Shown here: positions 13,043 to 21,374 of the stretch, in pieces
Layout of the letters: each line of letters starts with the position of its first letter
How positions within the stretch are numbered: the stretch's first letter is position 1
Notes under the pieces: generated by a model
What the model was told of the DNA's origin: nothing
The model's database searches: none
What the model saw: the letters and a program-made list of their open reading frames with translations, nothing else
Source: Collinsella sp.
GTDB lineage: Bacteria > Actinomycetota > Coriobacteriia > Coriobacteriales > Coriobacteriaceae
DNA length: 23,982 nt
Reading direction: 5' to 3'
Assembly (NCBI GenBank): GCA_019419625.1
Contig: DXZO01000010.1
Span: 405 to 24,386 of the forward strand
Position numbers and translations under genes: made by a program

Positions 13043-14902
13043 CTACTCCTCGCCCTCGAGCTTCTCGCTCGCCTCGAGCCACGCCATCTCCAACTCGTCC
13101 ATGGCGGCGTGGGCCTCGTCGATCTTTGCCTGCTGCTCGCCCAGCGCCGTGTAGTTGGTGGGGTCGACCTGAGCCATCGCGACCTCGGCCTCCTCCACGC
13201 GGGCGCGCTGCGTCTCCATTTTGCGCTCGAGCGAGCTCACCTCACGACGGAGCTTTTGGCGCTCGGCATTGGAAAGGCCGTTGGGCTGACCGCTCGACTT
13301 GGGCTTTTCGGCCGCAGCTGCCGCGGCACCGGTGTCGAACGTACCGGTCTTGGCGCTCGGTGCACCCACGGGCTCGCCCTCGGCGGTGGCGTTGCACAGG
13401 CGCAGGTACTGGTCGACGCCGCCGGGCATATGCGTCAGGTGGCCGTCGAGCAGCGCCCACTGCTGGTCGGTCACGCGCTCCATCAAAAAGCGGTCGTGCG
13501 TCACCAGAATCAGCGTGCCGGGCCAGCCGTCCAGCAAGTCCTCGACAATCGCCAGCATGTCGGTATCCAGGTCGTTGCCGGGCTCGTCCAGGATGAGCAC
13601 GTTGGGCTCGTCCAGGATCGTCAGCAGCAGCGACAGACGACGGCGCTGGCCGCCCGAAAGATCGCCGATGCGGCTCCAGAGCTGCTGCGTCGTAAAGCCC
13701 AGACGCTCGCAGAGCTTCTCGGGTGAAGTCTCCTTGCCGTCAATGACGTAGTACTTCTTATAGTGGCTGAGCACCTCGCGGATCGTGTCGCCCATGTAGG
13801 GTTCGAGCTCCTCGAGCTGCTGCGACAGCACGCCAAAGCGCACCGTCTGGCCGATCTTCACGCGGCCGCGCAGGGGCGCGATCTTGCCCTGGATCACGTC
13901 GAGCAGCGTCGACTTGCCGGCGCCGTTCTCGCCCAAAAGACCATAGCGGTCGCCCGCGCCGATGAGCCAGGTCACATCGGTGAGCACCTGTTTGGACGTG
14001 CCATCGGCATCCGCATAGCCGGCGTCCACGTCGACCACATCGATAACCTGCTTGCCCAGGCGGCTCACGGCCAGGCGCTTGAGCTCCAGCTCGTCACGCA
14101 CGGGCGGCACGTCGGCGATCAGCTCGCGAGCGGCATCCACGCGAAACTTGGGCTTGGTGGAACGGGCCTGGGCGCCGCGGCTCAGCCACGCGAGCTCCTT
14201 GCGCGCCATGTTGCGGCGGCGCTCCTCGGTGACGGCGGCCATGCGGTCGCGCTCCACGCGCTGCAGGATGTATGCCGAGTAGCCGCCCTCGAAGGGATCG
14301 ACCTGGCCGTCGTGGACCTCCCACATGCTGGTGCAGACCTCGTCCAAGAACCAGCGATCGTGCGTGACCACGAGCATGGCGCCCTGGCCGCGCTGCCAGC
14401 GGGCCTTTAAGTGACGCGCAAGCCAGTTGATGGTGCGCATGTCCAGGTGGTTGGTGGGCTCGTCGAGCATGAGCACATCGTAGTCGCCGATCAGCAGGCG
14501 CGCGAGGTCCACGCGACGGCGCTGACCGCCCGAGAGCTCGCCCACCATGCCCTCCCAGGGTACATCGCTGATGAGGCCGGCGAGGATCTGGCGCGTACGC
14601 GGACTCGACGCCCACTCATACTCGGGCGTGTCGCCCACGACGGCATGATGCACGGTGTCGGTATCGACCAGGTTGTCCTTTTGGCCGAGCAATCCGATCG
14701 TGGTGTCGCGGCGGTGCGTCACGCGGCCGTCGTCGGGCTCCAGCGTGCCGGCGAGCACGCTCAGCAGCGTCGACTTGCCGTCACCGTTTTTGCCGACAAT
14801 ACCAATACGGTCGCCCTCGTTCACGCCGAGCGTCACGCTATCGAAAATATGCTTGGTGGGAAACTCTAGGCTGACGGAATCGCATCCCAAAAGAATCGCC
14901 AT
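13043..14902 (-). CDS. ABC-F family ATPase, Uup-like
   Basis: The 619-residue soluble protein has two ATP-binding domains. The first has GKNGDGKST (37-45), LSGGQRRR (123-130) and LMLDEPTNHLD (144-154). The second has GENGAGKST (324-332), LSGGQRRR (415-422) and LILDEPGNDLD (436-446). They are joined by a basic linker (about 212-270). No transmembrane segment is present. An Ala-rich hinge leads to a charged coiled coil (545-617), the C-terminal domain typical of Uup. ABC-F proteins act on ribosomes or, for Uup, also on branched DNA; this one looks like a housekeeping member. The start at 14902 has GAAGGAG in front; an ATG at 15058 would run through a terminator and a repeat. Confidence 0.9.
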   Translation of the reverse strand: MAILLGCDSVSLEFPTKHIFDSVTLGVNEGDRIGIVGKNGDGKSTLLSVLAGTLEPDDGRVTHRRDTTIGLLGQKDNLVDTDTVHHAVVGDTPEYEWASSPRTRQILAGLISDVPWEGMVGELSGGQRRRVDLARLLIGDYDVLMLDEPTNHLDMRTINWLARHLKARWQRGQGAMLVVTHDRWFLDEVCTSMWEVHDGQVDPFEGGYSAYILQRVERDRMAAVTEERRRNMARKELAWLSRGAQARSTKPKFRVDAARELIADVPPVRDELELKRLAVSRLGKQVIDVVDVDAGYADADGTSKQVLTDVTWLIGAGDRYGLLGENGAGKSTLLDVIQGKIAPLRGRVKIGQTVRFGVLSQQLEELEPYMGDTIREVLSHYKKYYVIDGKETSPEKLCERLGFTTQQLWSRIGDLSGGQRRRLSLLLTILDEPNVLILDEPGNDLDTDMLAIVEDLLDGWPGTLILVTHDRFLMERVTDQQWALLDGHLTHMPGGVDQYLRLCNATAEGEPVGAPSAKTGTFDTGAAAAAAEKPKSSGQPNGLSNAERQKLRREVSSLERKMETQRARVEEAEVAMAQVDPTNYTALGEQQAKIDEAHAAMDELEMAWLEASEKLEGEE

Positions 14903-14962
14903 ATGCCCTGCTCCTTCGTAGAAATTCAACGTTGTCCATGATAGCAGCGAGCCCCACCCCAA

Positions 14963-14997
14963 ACCACCACGAAGGCGCCTGTCGCCTTTGCGGTGGT
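14963..14997. repeat. Intergenic palindrome, second copy of the ACCAC...CCTGTC family
   Basis: Arms 14963-14977 and 14983-14997 pair with one mismatch and one wobble over a 5-base loop. The plus strand is similar to the minus strand of the element at 2186-2214. It lies upstream of the ABC-F start codon, between it and the pstB terminator. Confidence 0.7.
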
Positions 14998-15014
14998 CGT
15001 TTCGGTCGCAGAGC

Positions 15015-15051
15015 AAAAAGGCGGGCCATCTCGCAAAAGAGATGACCCGCC
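15015..15051 (-). terminator. Intrinsic terminator of the pst operon
   Basis: GGCGGGCCATCTC (15020-15032) pairs with GAGATGACCCGCC (15039-15051) with one mismatch over a 6-base loop. The minus strand continues with five T (15015-15019). It lies 57 bases after the pstB stop codon and indicates that no phoU follows in the same transcript. Confidence 0.85.
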
Positions 15052-15107
15052 TCTCCAATCAGTCCCGCGGCAACCGTGGCCGCCGCGGGCCTCAAGCATG
15101 TCCCGGA

Positions 15108-15980
15108 CTAGGAGAACATGCCGGTGAGGTAATCATTCAGCCGCTTATCCTTGGGCCGTTGGAAAATCTCGTCGGTCTCGTCGTACTCGACCATATCGCC
15201 CATGTAGAAGAACGCCGTGCGGTTGGACACGCGCGACGCCTGCTCCATGTTGTGCGTCACGATGACGATGGCACGGTCGGCAACGATCGACGACATCAGG
15301 TCCTCGATCGCCAACGTCGAGATGGGGTCGAGCGCCGAGCAGGGCTCGTCGAACAGGATCACGTCGGGGTTGAGCGCCAGCGTGCGCGCAATGCACAGAC
15401 GCTGCTGCTGACCGCCCGAAAGCGCGTAGGCGCTCTTGTCGAGCTTGTCTTTGACCTCGTCCCACAGCGCGGCACCGCGCAGACTTTCCTCGACCATGCG
15501 GTCGAGCTCGTCACGGTCGGTGATGCCGTGGCGCTTGGGCGCAAAGGTGATGTTGTCGCGAATGGACTTGCGGAAGGGGTTGGGCTGCTGGAACACCATG
15601 CCGATGGAGCGACGCAACTCGTACGTGTTCTCGGTCTTGGTGTTCACGTTGCGCCCGCGGTAGTTGATCTCGCCCTCCACGCGACAGCGGCGAATCTCGC
15701 GATTCATTAGGTTGAGGCTACGCAAAAAGGTCGACTTACCGCAGCCCGAAGGCCCGATGAGCGCCGTGATCTCGCCCTTATGGAAGTCGAGCGACGTATT
15801 GTGCAGCGCATGGTGGTCGCCATAGTACACGTTGACGTCCTTGGCGGAGAGCACGACCTCGTCGCTCACGGCCTTGCCGCTCACGCGCACGCGCCTCTCG
15901 CTCTCCCCCACGCTCGACAGAAAGTCCTGGGTGTCGGACGTGGCCGCCTCGGTTGCGGGCGTTGCATTCATATCGCTCAT
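15108..15980 (-). CDS. pstB: Phosphate ABC transporter ATP-binding protein PstB
   Basis: The 290-residue ATPase has Walker A GPSGCGKST (76-84), Q-loop VFQQPNPF (129-136), signature ALSGGQQQRL (186-195), Walker B ILFDEPCSALDP (208-219) and switch THNM. The stretch FQQPNPF with CSALDP is characteristic of PstB. It carries about 40 extra N-terminal residues compared with the enterobacterial protein, a low-complexity Thr/Ser/Glu region. The ATG overlaps the pstA stop by four bases (ATGA), so the genes are coupled. It powers high-affinity phosphate import with PstA and PstC at the inner face of the membrane. Confidence 0.95.
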   Translation of the reverse strand: MSDMNATPATEAATSDTQDFLSSVGESERRVRVSGKAVSDEVVLSAKDVNVYYGDHHALHNTSLDFHKGEITALIGPSGCGKSTFLRSLNLMNREIRRCRVEGEINYRGRNVNTKTENTYELRRSIGMVFQQPNPFRKSIRDNITFAPKRHGITDRDELDRMVEESLRGAALWDEVKDKLDKSAYALSGGQQQRLCIARTLALNPDVILFDEPCSALDPISTLAIEDLMSSIVADRAIVIVTHNMEQASRVSNRTAFFYMGDMVEYDETDEIFQRPKDKRLNDYLTGMFS

Positions 15981-16903
15981 TCGGCCGTCATCTTCCTTGC
16001 CAGTTGCTTGCCCACGATACGGGCGACTACGTTAAACAGCAGCACGCAAATCATCAGCAGTGCCGCGGTGCCCCAGACGATCTGCTGGGCCTCGGGGCTG
16101 CCCTCGCCATAGATCTTGTAGATGTGCACGGCCAGCGACTCGCCGGGACGGAACACGTTCCAGGCGCAGGTGGGGCTCGACAGGTTAAAGCTCAAGAAGT
16201 TGAGGCGGACCGGCGAGCTCATGCCCGAGGTAAAGAGCAGCGCCGCGGCCTCGCCAAACACGCGGCCGGCCGAAAGCACGATGCCGGTCACGATGGCGGG
16301 CATGGCCTCGGGAATCAGGATGTGCAGTGTGGCCTCCCAGCGAGTGAGGCCCATGGCCAGGCACGCATCGCGCTGGGCCTGCGGCACGTCCTCGAGCGCC
16401 TGCTGAATCACGCGCACCAGGATGGGGATGTTGAACATGGTGAGCGCGACGGCGCCGGAGATGATGGAGTACTTCCAGCCCAGCTGCACCGAGAACACCA
16501 GAAAGCCGAACATGCCCACGACAATGGAGGGCAGCGAAGACAACGTCTCGATGGCGGTCGAGGCGATGTCGCGAATAGGCCCATCGGGCGCGTACTCAAC
16601 CAAAAAGACCGCGCCGCCCAGGCTGATGGGCACCGAGATGATCAGGGTGATCAGCAGCAGATAGAACGAGTCGAACAGCTGGTAGAGCACGCCGCCCTGC
16701 GTTCCGTTGGCGCGTGCGGGCTGCGTGAGAAAGCCTGGCTGGAACAGCGTCGAGATACCCTCGAACAGGATGTAGGCCACCATGGAGACGACGATAAGCA
16801 TGACGATGGCGACAATCGCCGTCAGCACGCCCGTGGCGATGCGGTCCTGCTTTTGGACACGCCCGAGTCTCGCCTCGTCGATGTGGATGCGCGTGCTAGC
16901 CAC
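15977..16903 (-). CDS. pstA: Phosphate ABC transporter permease PstA
   Basis: The 308-residue permease has six hydrophobic segments, beginning about 23-47 and ending about 278-298. It has the cytoplasmic EAA-type loop AQRDACLAMGLTRWEATLHILIPEAMPAIVTG that contacts PstB. SLPSIVVGMFGF and GRVFGEAAALLFT are typical of PstA. It overlaps pstC by eight bases and pstB by four. With PstC it forms the membrane channel for phosphate. Confidence 0.95.
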   Translation of the reverse strand: MASTRIHIDEARLGRVQKQDRIATGVLTAIVAIVMLIVVSMVAYILFEGISTLFQPGFLTQPARANGTQGGVLYQLFDSFYLLLITLIISVPISLGGAVFLVEYAPDGPIRDIASTAIETLSSLPSIVVGMFGFLVFSVQLGWKYSIISGAVALTMFNIPILVRVIQQALEDVPQAQRDACLAMGLTRWEATLHILIPEAMPAIVTGIVLSAGRVFGEAAALLFTSGMSSPVRLNFLSFNLSSPTCAWNVFRPGESLAVHIYKIYGEGSPEAQQIVWGTAALLMICVLLFNVVARIVGKQLARKMTAE

Positions 16904-17804
16904 GAGCCTTCGCCCCCTTGCGGCCGATAAGGTGGATGATCAGGATAAAGATGAGGCTCATGCCCATCAGCAGCAGACCGAGCGCCCACAGAACGTCGTC
17001 CTGGGCCGAGCCCTCGGCATAGACCGCCATGGACGTGGTGAGCGTGGTGGTAATGGTCGAGGCAGGCGACAGCAGCGACGTCGGCATGGCCTCGATGCCG
17101 CCGATAACCATGCGCACGGCGAGCGTTTCGCCAAAGGCGCGGGTCATGCCAAGGATGACCGCGGTCATGAGCGACGGCATGGCGGACTTGAGCACCACGT
17201 GCCAGATGGTCTGCCAGCGGGTGTAGCCCAGCGCGAGCGAGCCCTGACGGTAGCTGTCGGGCACAGCGCGCAGGCCATCGACCGAAAGCGTGGTCATCGT
17301 CGGCAGAATCATGACTGCCAGCACGATAGCGCCGGGCAAGATACCCAGACCCGTGCTCACGTGGAAAACGCTCTTCATAAGGCCGACGACCACGTGAAAG
17401 CCGATCAGGCCAAAGACGACCGAGGGAATACCGGTCAAAAGCTCAATGAGCGGCTGAAAAACCTTGGATCCAAACTTAGGCTGAATCTCGACCGCAAAGA
17501 TGGCAGAGCCGATGGCGATGGGCAGTGCGATGAGCGTGGAGAGCACCATGACCGCAAACGAGGTGACGATCAGGGGCAGGGCGCCAGTGTAGGGCAGGCC
17601 GTTTTCGGCCGTGTTGGCCAGGTCCCACTTGGTACCGGTAAAAAACTCGACGATCGAGACGCCGTCCTTGAAAAAAGCCGAGAGGCCCTTTTGGGCGACC
17701 ATAAAGATGAGCGCGGCAACGACAAGCGTCACGAGCGCTACGCACGCACCCGTGACGCCCAGGCCCACGTTCTCAAGCTCGCGCTTTGGCAGCTGTTTTG
17801 CCAT
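16896..17804 (-). CDS. pstC: Phosphate ABC transporter permease PstC
   Basis: The 302-residue permease has six hydrophobic segments and the EAA loop SYRQGSLALGYTRWQTIWHVVL. LLTGIPSVVFGLIGF and GMTRAFGETLAVRMVIGG are PstC hallmarks. GGAAAGG precedes the ATG at 17804, and the pstS stop lies 25 bases upstream on the same strand. It pairs with PstA as the translocation path. Confidence 0.95.
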   Translation of the reverse strand: MAKQLPKRELENVGLGVTGACVALVTLVVAALIFMVAQKGLSAFFKDGVSIVEFFTGTKWDLANTAENGLPYTGALPLIVTSFAVMVLSTLIALPIAIGSAIFAVEIQPKFGSKVFQPLIELLTGIPSVVFGLIGFHVVVGLMKSVFHVSTGLGILPGAIVLAVMILPTMTTLSVDGLRAVPDSYRQGSLALGYTRWQTIWHVVLKSAMPSLMTAVILGMTRAFGETLAVRMVIGGIEAMPTSLLSPASTITTTLTTSMAVYAEGSAQDDVLWALGLLLMGMSLIFILIIHLIGRKGAKARG

Positions 17805-17829
17805 TGCAAACCTTTCCGGGGGCGATTAC

Positions 17830-18768
17830 TTATTTAGCGGAGACCTTGCCACTGGCGTCCTTGACGACCTTCATGGCAGAAACGGGAATAAAGCCCTGCT
17901 CCTCGACGAGCTTGCCCTGGACGTCGTCGGAAAGCATGAACTCCAGGAAGGCCTTGGTGGCCTCGTCGGCGTCCTTAGCACAGTACATGTGCTCGGTCGC
18001 CCAGATCTTGAAGGAGTCGTCGGTGACGTTTGTGCTCTTGGGCTCGACGCCCTCGACCATGATGGCGTTGAACTTGGAGTCATCGAAGTGCGAGAAGTCA
18101 AGGTAGGAGATGGCGTTGTCGGTGCTGCCCATCTGAGTCTGGACATCGCCGGACTTGTCGAGCTCGGCGTCGCCCTTAAAGTCGACGGCCTCGTCGCCAA
18201 AGACGGCGGCCTCGAAGGTGGCGCGGGTGCCGGAGCCGGCCTTGCGGTTGAGAACGACGATCTTGGCGTCGTCGCCGCCGACCTCCTTCCAGTTGGTGAT
18301 CTGGCCGGAGAAGATACCCTTGAGCTGCTCGAGAGACAGGTCGTCGACCTTGACGTTCTTGGAGACGACGGGGCCCATGCCCACGACGGCGACCTCGTGG
18401 TCGACGAGGTTCTTGACCTGGTCGGCCTCGAGCTTGGTCTCGGCGAAGACGTCGGAGTTACCGATGGTGACGGTGCCGGCGGCGACAGCGGTCAGGCCCT
18501 TGCCCGAACCGTTACCCGAGCCAGAGACGGAGACGTCCGGGTTGGCATCCATGAACTTCTCGGCAGCAGCCTCGACGAGAGCCTGGAACGAGGAAGCGCC
18601 GTCGTAGGTCACCTCGCCCGAGACGGACTCGGCGGCAGCGGCGCTACCCTCAGCAGCGGTGTTGGCGGCGTTGGAGCCACCGCAGCCAACGAGGCCGAGA
18701 CCGACGATGCTGGCAAGACCACCAGCGAGGCCGAGGAACTGACGACGAGAATAAGCCTGATCGAGCAT
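17830..18768 (-). CDS. pstS: Phosphate-binding lipoprotein PstS
   Basis: The 312-residue extracytoplasmic binding protein begins MLDQAYSRRQFLGLAGG. Its signal sequence contains a twin-arginine motif SRRQFLG (7-13) followed by a hydrophobic core and lipobox GLVGC with C29, so it is probably a Tat-exported lipoprotein. A low-complexity Ala/Ser/Glu linker follows. The phosphate pocket is indicated by TYDGASSF, SGNGSGKG and RKAGSGTRATFEAAV. The start at 18768 has AAAGGAAGATC in front; the ATG at 18801 would add a poor leader before the twin arginines. It is first in the operon, with the longest upstream region. Confidence 0.94.
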   Translation of the reverse strand: MLDQAYSRRQFLGLAGGLASIVGLGLVGCGGSNAANTAAEGSAAAAESVSGEVTYDGASSFQALVEAAAEKFMDANPDVSVSGSGNGSGKGLTAVAAGTVTIGNSDVFAETKLEADQVKNLVDHEVAVVGMGPVVSKNVKVDDLSLEQLKGIFSGQITNWKEVGGDDAKIVVLNRKAGSGTRATFEAAVFGDEAVDFKGDAELDKSGDVQTQMGSTDNAISYLDFSHFDDSKFNAIMVEGVEPKSTNVTDDSFKIWATEHMYCAKDADEATKAFLEFMLSDDVQGKLVEEQGFIPVSAMKVVKDASGKVSAK

Positions 18769-18909
18769 GATCTTCCTTTCATACATGCGACTCGCGGGCA
18801 CCCTGCCCGCTTTGCTGTTTGGAAAGATACGGCCTCGATCGGGCAGCGCCCGCGTCAGCTGCGCTTTCTTACGGGCATCTGATAGACCCTTACCGCAAGC
18901 GCGGCCCAG

Positions 18910-18931
18910 CCTTTACAAACGGATAACAAAC
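18910..18931 (-). promoter_or_regulatory. Possible PHO box upstream of pstS
   Basis: On the minus strand GTTTGTTATCC and GTTTGTAAAGG form two adjacent 11-base direct repeats. Actinobacterial PhoP boxes are built of 11-base direct repeats of GTTCA-like units, so the spacing fits, but the sequence match is partial. The rest of 18769-19065 shows only the terminator of the peptidase gene. Confidence 0.3.
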
Positions 18932-18997
18932 CCGCCGCCAAGCATGGCCCGCCTTTTACACCAGAGGAACGTCCCAATGACTACCCCACCGCAACAG

Positions 18998-19024
18998 AAA
19001 AAGCCCGGGCAAAAGCACCGGGCT
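18998..19024 (-). terminator. Intrinsic terminator of the peptidase gene
   Basis: AGCCCGG (19002-19008) pairs with CCGGGCT (19018-19024) over a 9-base loop, and the minus strand continues with five T (18998-19002). It lies about 40 bases after the M20 peptidase stop codon and separates it from the pst operon. Confidence 0.8.
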
Positions 19025-19065
19025 CGTTATGCAAGCTTGTATCCAAGCAGGATATAGGGGAAGCC

Positions 19066-20502
19066 CTACAGTTCGAGTTCGTTTAGACGAAGGATTGCCA
19101 CGATATAGATCTTGAGCGCTTGCTTGAGCTGTTCCTCGTTGGCACACTCGTTGGGACCGTGCATCTGGCCGCCCCACGCGGGCAGCTCCAGACCGGTCTC
19201 CTCGGGGCCAAACGATACGGCGCGGGCAAAGTTGCGCGCGTACGTGCCGCCGCCCATGGCAAAGGGCTCGGCATGCTTGCCCGTAAACTCGTTATAGGTA
19301 TCAATAAGCGCCTTCACGGCCGGATCGTCGGCAGATACCGAGAACGGCACCTTCGCGCGACCCAGCTGGCACGTCACGCCAAAACGGCCCACGAGCGGCT
19401 CGAGCTGCTCGCGGATGGTATCGGCACTCGTGCTGTCGGGGAAGCGCACGTCGATGACCTGCTCGATATGGCCATCCGCCACGCGGATGACGCCAGCGTT
19501 GCAGGTAAGCGGGCCAAACGCCGGACTCGTCGCATCGATACCCAGGCCGCGGCCATAGGCATCCGCATGCACAAAGGCAAGAAACTTGACAAACTCGTGC
19601 TCGGCAGGCGTCAGCAGGCGCTCGTCACGGGCACCAAATGCGTCCTCGGCCTCGCGCAGATACGCCACGATGAGGCCGACGGCATTGATCGTTCCCTCGG
19701 GCATTGAGGCATGACCGCCGATACCGTGGGCGAAAATCTGCGCATGCCCGTTATCGAGTGCCGTAATCTCCAGGCGGTCGGCGTTCTCGACCGGCGCCGG
19801 TAGCTCATCAGCGGCAATCGCGAGCTCGCAGATAGACTGCGACGGAATGGCGTTGCTCGCCTCGGCGCCGCTCCAGGACACAATGCGGCCGCCGTCGATC
19901 TTGGAGCTCACAAACGTCGCCCCAAACTGGCCCTTCTCGGCATTGCAGACCGGGAACTCGGCATCGGGCGTAAATAGAAAGTCGGGGTCTGCGTAGTTCT
20001 CCAGATAGTGATGAACGTCGGACATGCCCACTTCCTCATCGCAGCCCAGCAGCGCGCGGAAGGTATAGCGCGGCACAATGCCGTGCTTGAGCAGATAAGC
20101 GCCGGCGTAGAGCGACAGCACCGCCGGGCCCTTGTCGTCGATCACGCCACGGCCGAGCAGCCAGCCCTCGCGGCGCTCCATCGCAAACGGGTCGGTGTTC
20201 CAACCAGGACCGGCAGGCACCACGTCCACATGGCAAATGGTCGCGAGCTGCTTGTCACCGCGGCCGGGAATGTCGGCGATGCCCACATAGCCCTCGTCGT
20301 CGCTCGTCTGGTAGCCGAGCTTTTGCGCGATGCCGAGCGCGCAATCGAGCGCATCACGGACCGGACGGCCAAACGGCGCATCGGGCTCCGCATTGGCAGA
20401 AACCGCCACGGACGGATAGCTCACCAGCCGCTCGATATCGGCGACGGCATCTTCCCAGACCTCGTCAACGTACTCGGTAACGCTCTGCTCCACCTGATTC
20501 AT
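19066..20502 (-). CDS. M20-family dipeptidase, PepV-like
   Basis: The 478-residue protein has the metal-binding order of M20 peptidases: H91 in CHVDVVPAG, bridging D122 in GRGVIDDKGP, catalytic E156 and metal-binding E157 in CDEEVG, D180 in TPDAEFPV, and a C-terminal histidine in GGQMHGPNE. The inserted lid domain with GHASMPEGTINAV is typical of PepV/Sapep. It would cleave dipeptides in the cytoplasm using two zinc ions. A very strong AAGGAGGT stands eight bases before the ATG at 20502. Part of that site lies in a small hairpin (CCTTA/TAAGG). Confidence 0.88.
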   Translation of the reverse strand: MNQVEQSVTEYVDEVWEDAVADIERLVSYPSVAVSANAEPDAPFGRPVRDALDCALGIAQKLGYQTSDDEGYVGIADIPGRGDKQLATICHVDVVPAGPGWNTDPFAMERREGWLLGRGVIDDKGPAVLSLYAGAYLLKHGIVPRYTFRALLGCDEEVGMSDVHHYLENYADPDFLFTPDAEFPVCNAEKGQFGATFVSSKIDGGRIVSWSGAEASNAIPSQSICELAIAADELPAPVENADRLEITALDNGHAQIFAHGIGGHASMPEGTINAVGLIVAYLREAEDAFGARDERLLTPAEHEFVKFLAFVHADAYGRGLGIDATSPAFGPLTCNAGVIRVADGHIEQVIDVRFPDSTSADTIREQLEPLVGRFGVTCQLGRAKVPFSVSADDPAVKALIDTYNEFTGKHAEPFAMGGGTYARNFARAVSFGPEETGLELPAWGGQMHGPNECANEEQLKQALKIYIVAILRLNELEL

Positions 20503-20555
20503 GGACGACCTCCTTACCAGTAAGGGGCAAGTGTGCCGCCCCTCACATCAAATAC

Positions 20556-21218
20556 TTATATAGCGAAAAGTTTAGCAAGCTCGGCCACCGAGTGCACCAC
20601 CGCATCGGCGCCCGCGGCCTCGTGCTCCCCCGGCGCCGCCGCGCCCGAATAGATGCCGATACACGGCACGCCCATCGCGTGCGCGCCCTCCACATCGTTA
20701 AAGCGGTCGCCAATCATCACGGCCTCGTCGGCAGTCGCGCCAAGCGCCGCCAGGGCGTCGCGGACCGAATCGGCCTTGGTCTCGCGTCCCTGCGGCGGAT
20801 TCATGCCAACCACGGCCTCTAACTGCGAAAGCCCGAGCTCGCCCACCATGTCGATGCACTTTGCCTCCATGCGCGACGTCGCCACGGCCAAGCGATGCCC
20901 CTGGGCGGCCAACCCATCCAGCAGCTCGGGGATCCCATCGAACACGGGGTACTCTTCCGGTCCCAGCTCATCAAAAAAGGCGCGGTACTCATCGGCCACC
21001 ACAAGCGACTCCTCGCGGGAAAAGCCATAAAAGTCGTGAAAGCTCTTCCACAGCGGAGGCCCGATCATACGGCGCAAGTCACCCATCTGCGCCTCCGAAA
21101 ACCCGCGCGCGGCAAGCGTCTTGCGCGTCGAGGTCATCACCGCCCGACCCGTATCTGCCACCGTGCCATCGAAATCGAACAGCACGACCGGCCGTTTGCC
21201 TATCTCCAACGCCCCCAT
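20556..21218 (-). CDS. HAD-superfamily hydrolase, phosphoglycolate-phosphatase-like
   Basis: The 220-residue protein has VLFDFDGTVADTG (nucleophile D15, D17), a four-helix cap with GPPLWKSFHDFYG, VATSRMEAKC (motif II), KADSV with the conserved lysine, and MIGDRFNDVEGA (motif IV). This is the Gph/PpaX group, which dephosphorylates small phosphate esters; the substrate is not fixed by sequence. The start at 21218 is chosen because AAGAGGA precedes it with normal spacing; ATGs at 21251 and 21224 have no such site. It lies 53 bases upstream of the peptidase gene on the same strand. Confidence 0.85.
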   Translation of the reverse strand: MGALEIGKRPVVLFDFDGTVADTGRAVMTSTRKTLAARGFSEAQMGDLRRMIGPPLWKSFHDFYGFSREESLVVADEYRAFFDELGPEEYPVFDGIPELLDGLAAQGHRLAVATSRMEAKCIDMVGELGLSQLEAVVGMNPPQGRETKADSVRDALAALGATADEAVMIGDRFNDVEGAHAMGVPCIGIYSGAAAPGEHEAAGADAVVHSVAELAKLFAI

Positions 21219-21267
21219 CGGCATTCCTCTTCCCCAGTTGACGATTTCCACACCTACACTTCAAACT

Positions 21268-21294
21268 GTTGACTATTCAACAATTGAACCTAGT
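21268..21294. promoter_or_regulatory. Overlapping palindromes upstream of the degV-like gene
   Basis: GTTGACTATTCAAC (21268-21281) and TTCAACAATTGAA (21276-21288) are overlapping palindromes with ACTA/TAGT at the outer edges, in the short divergent gap between the HAD and DegV genes. A TATACT (21313-21318) lies just downstream as a possible -10 for the plus strand, but no good -35 was found at normal spacing. This may be an operator for an unknown repressor. Confidence 0.3.
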
Positions 21295-21374
21295 AATGTG
21301 GAACGACTCCACTATACTTGTCGCACTTTGCTCTCAGAAGGCGGCGCACAAACGCCCCAACGAAAGGTGCAATT

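Noticed and set aside
12203..13726. A 507-codon plus-strand open frame
   Set aside because: It lies antisense to the HAD phosphatase and ABC-F genes, whose motifs are complete. Its translation is Arg/His/Val-rich without domains, as expected for antisense frames in GC-rich DNA.
19066..19090. A tRNA T-loop-like GTTCGAGTTCG
   Set aside because: It lies within the end of the peptidase gene and no cloverleaf or acceptor stem can be drawn around it.
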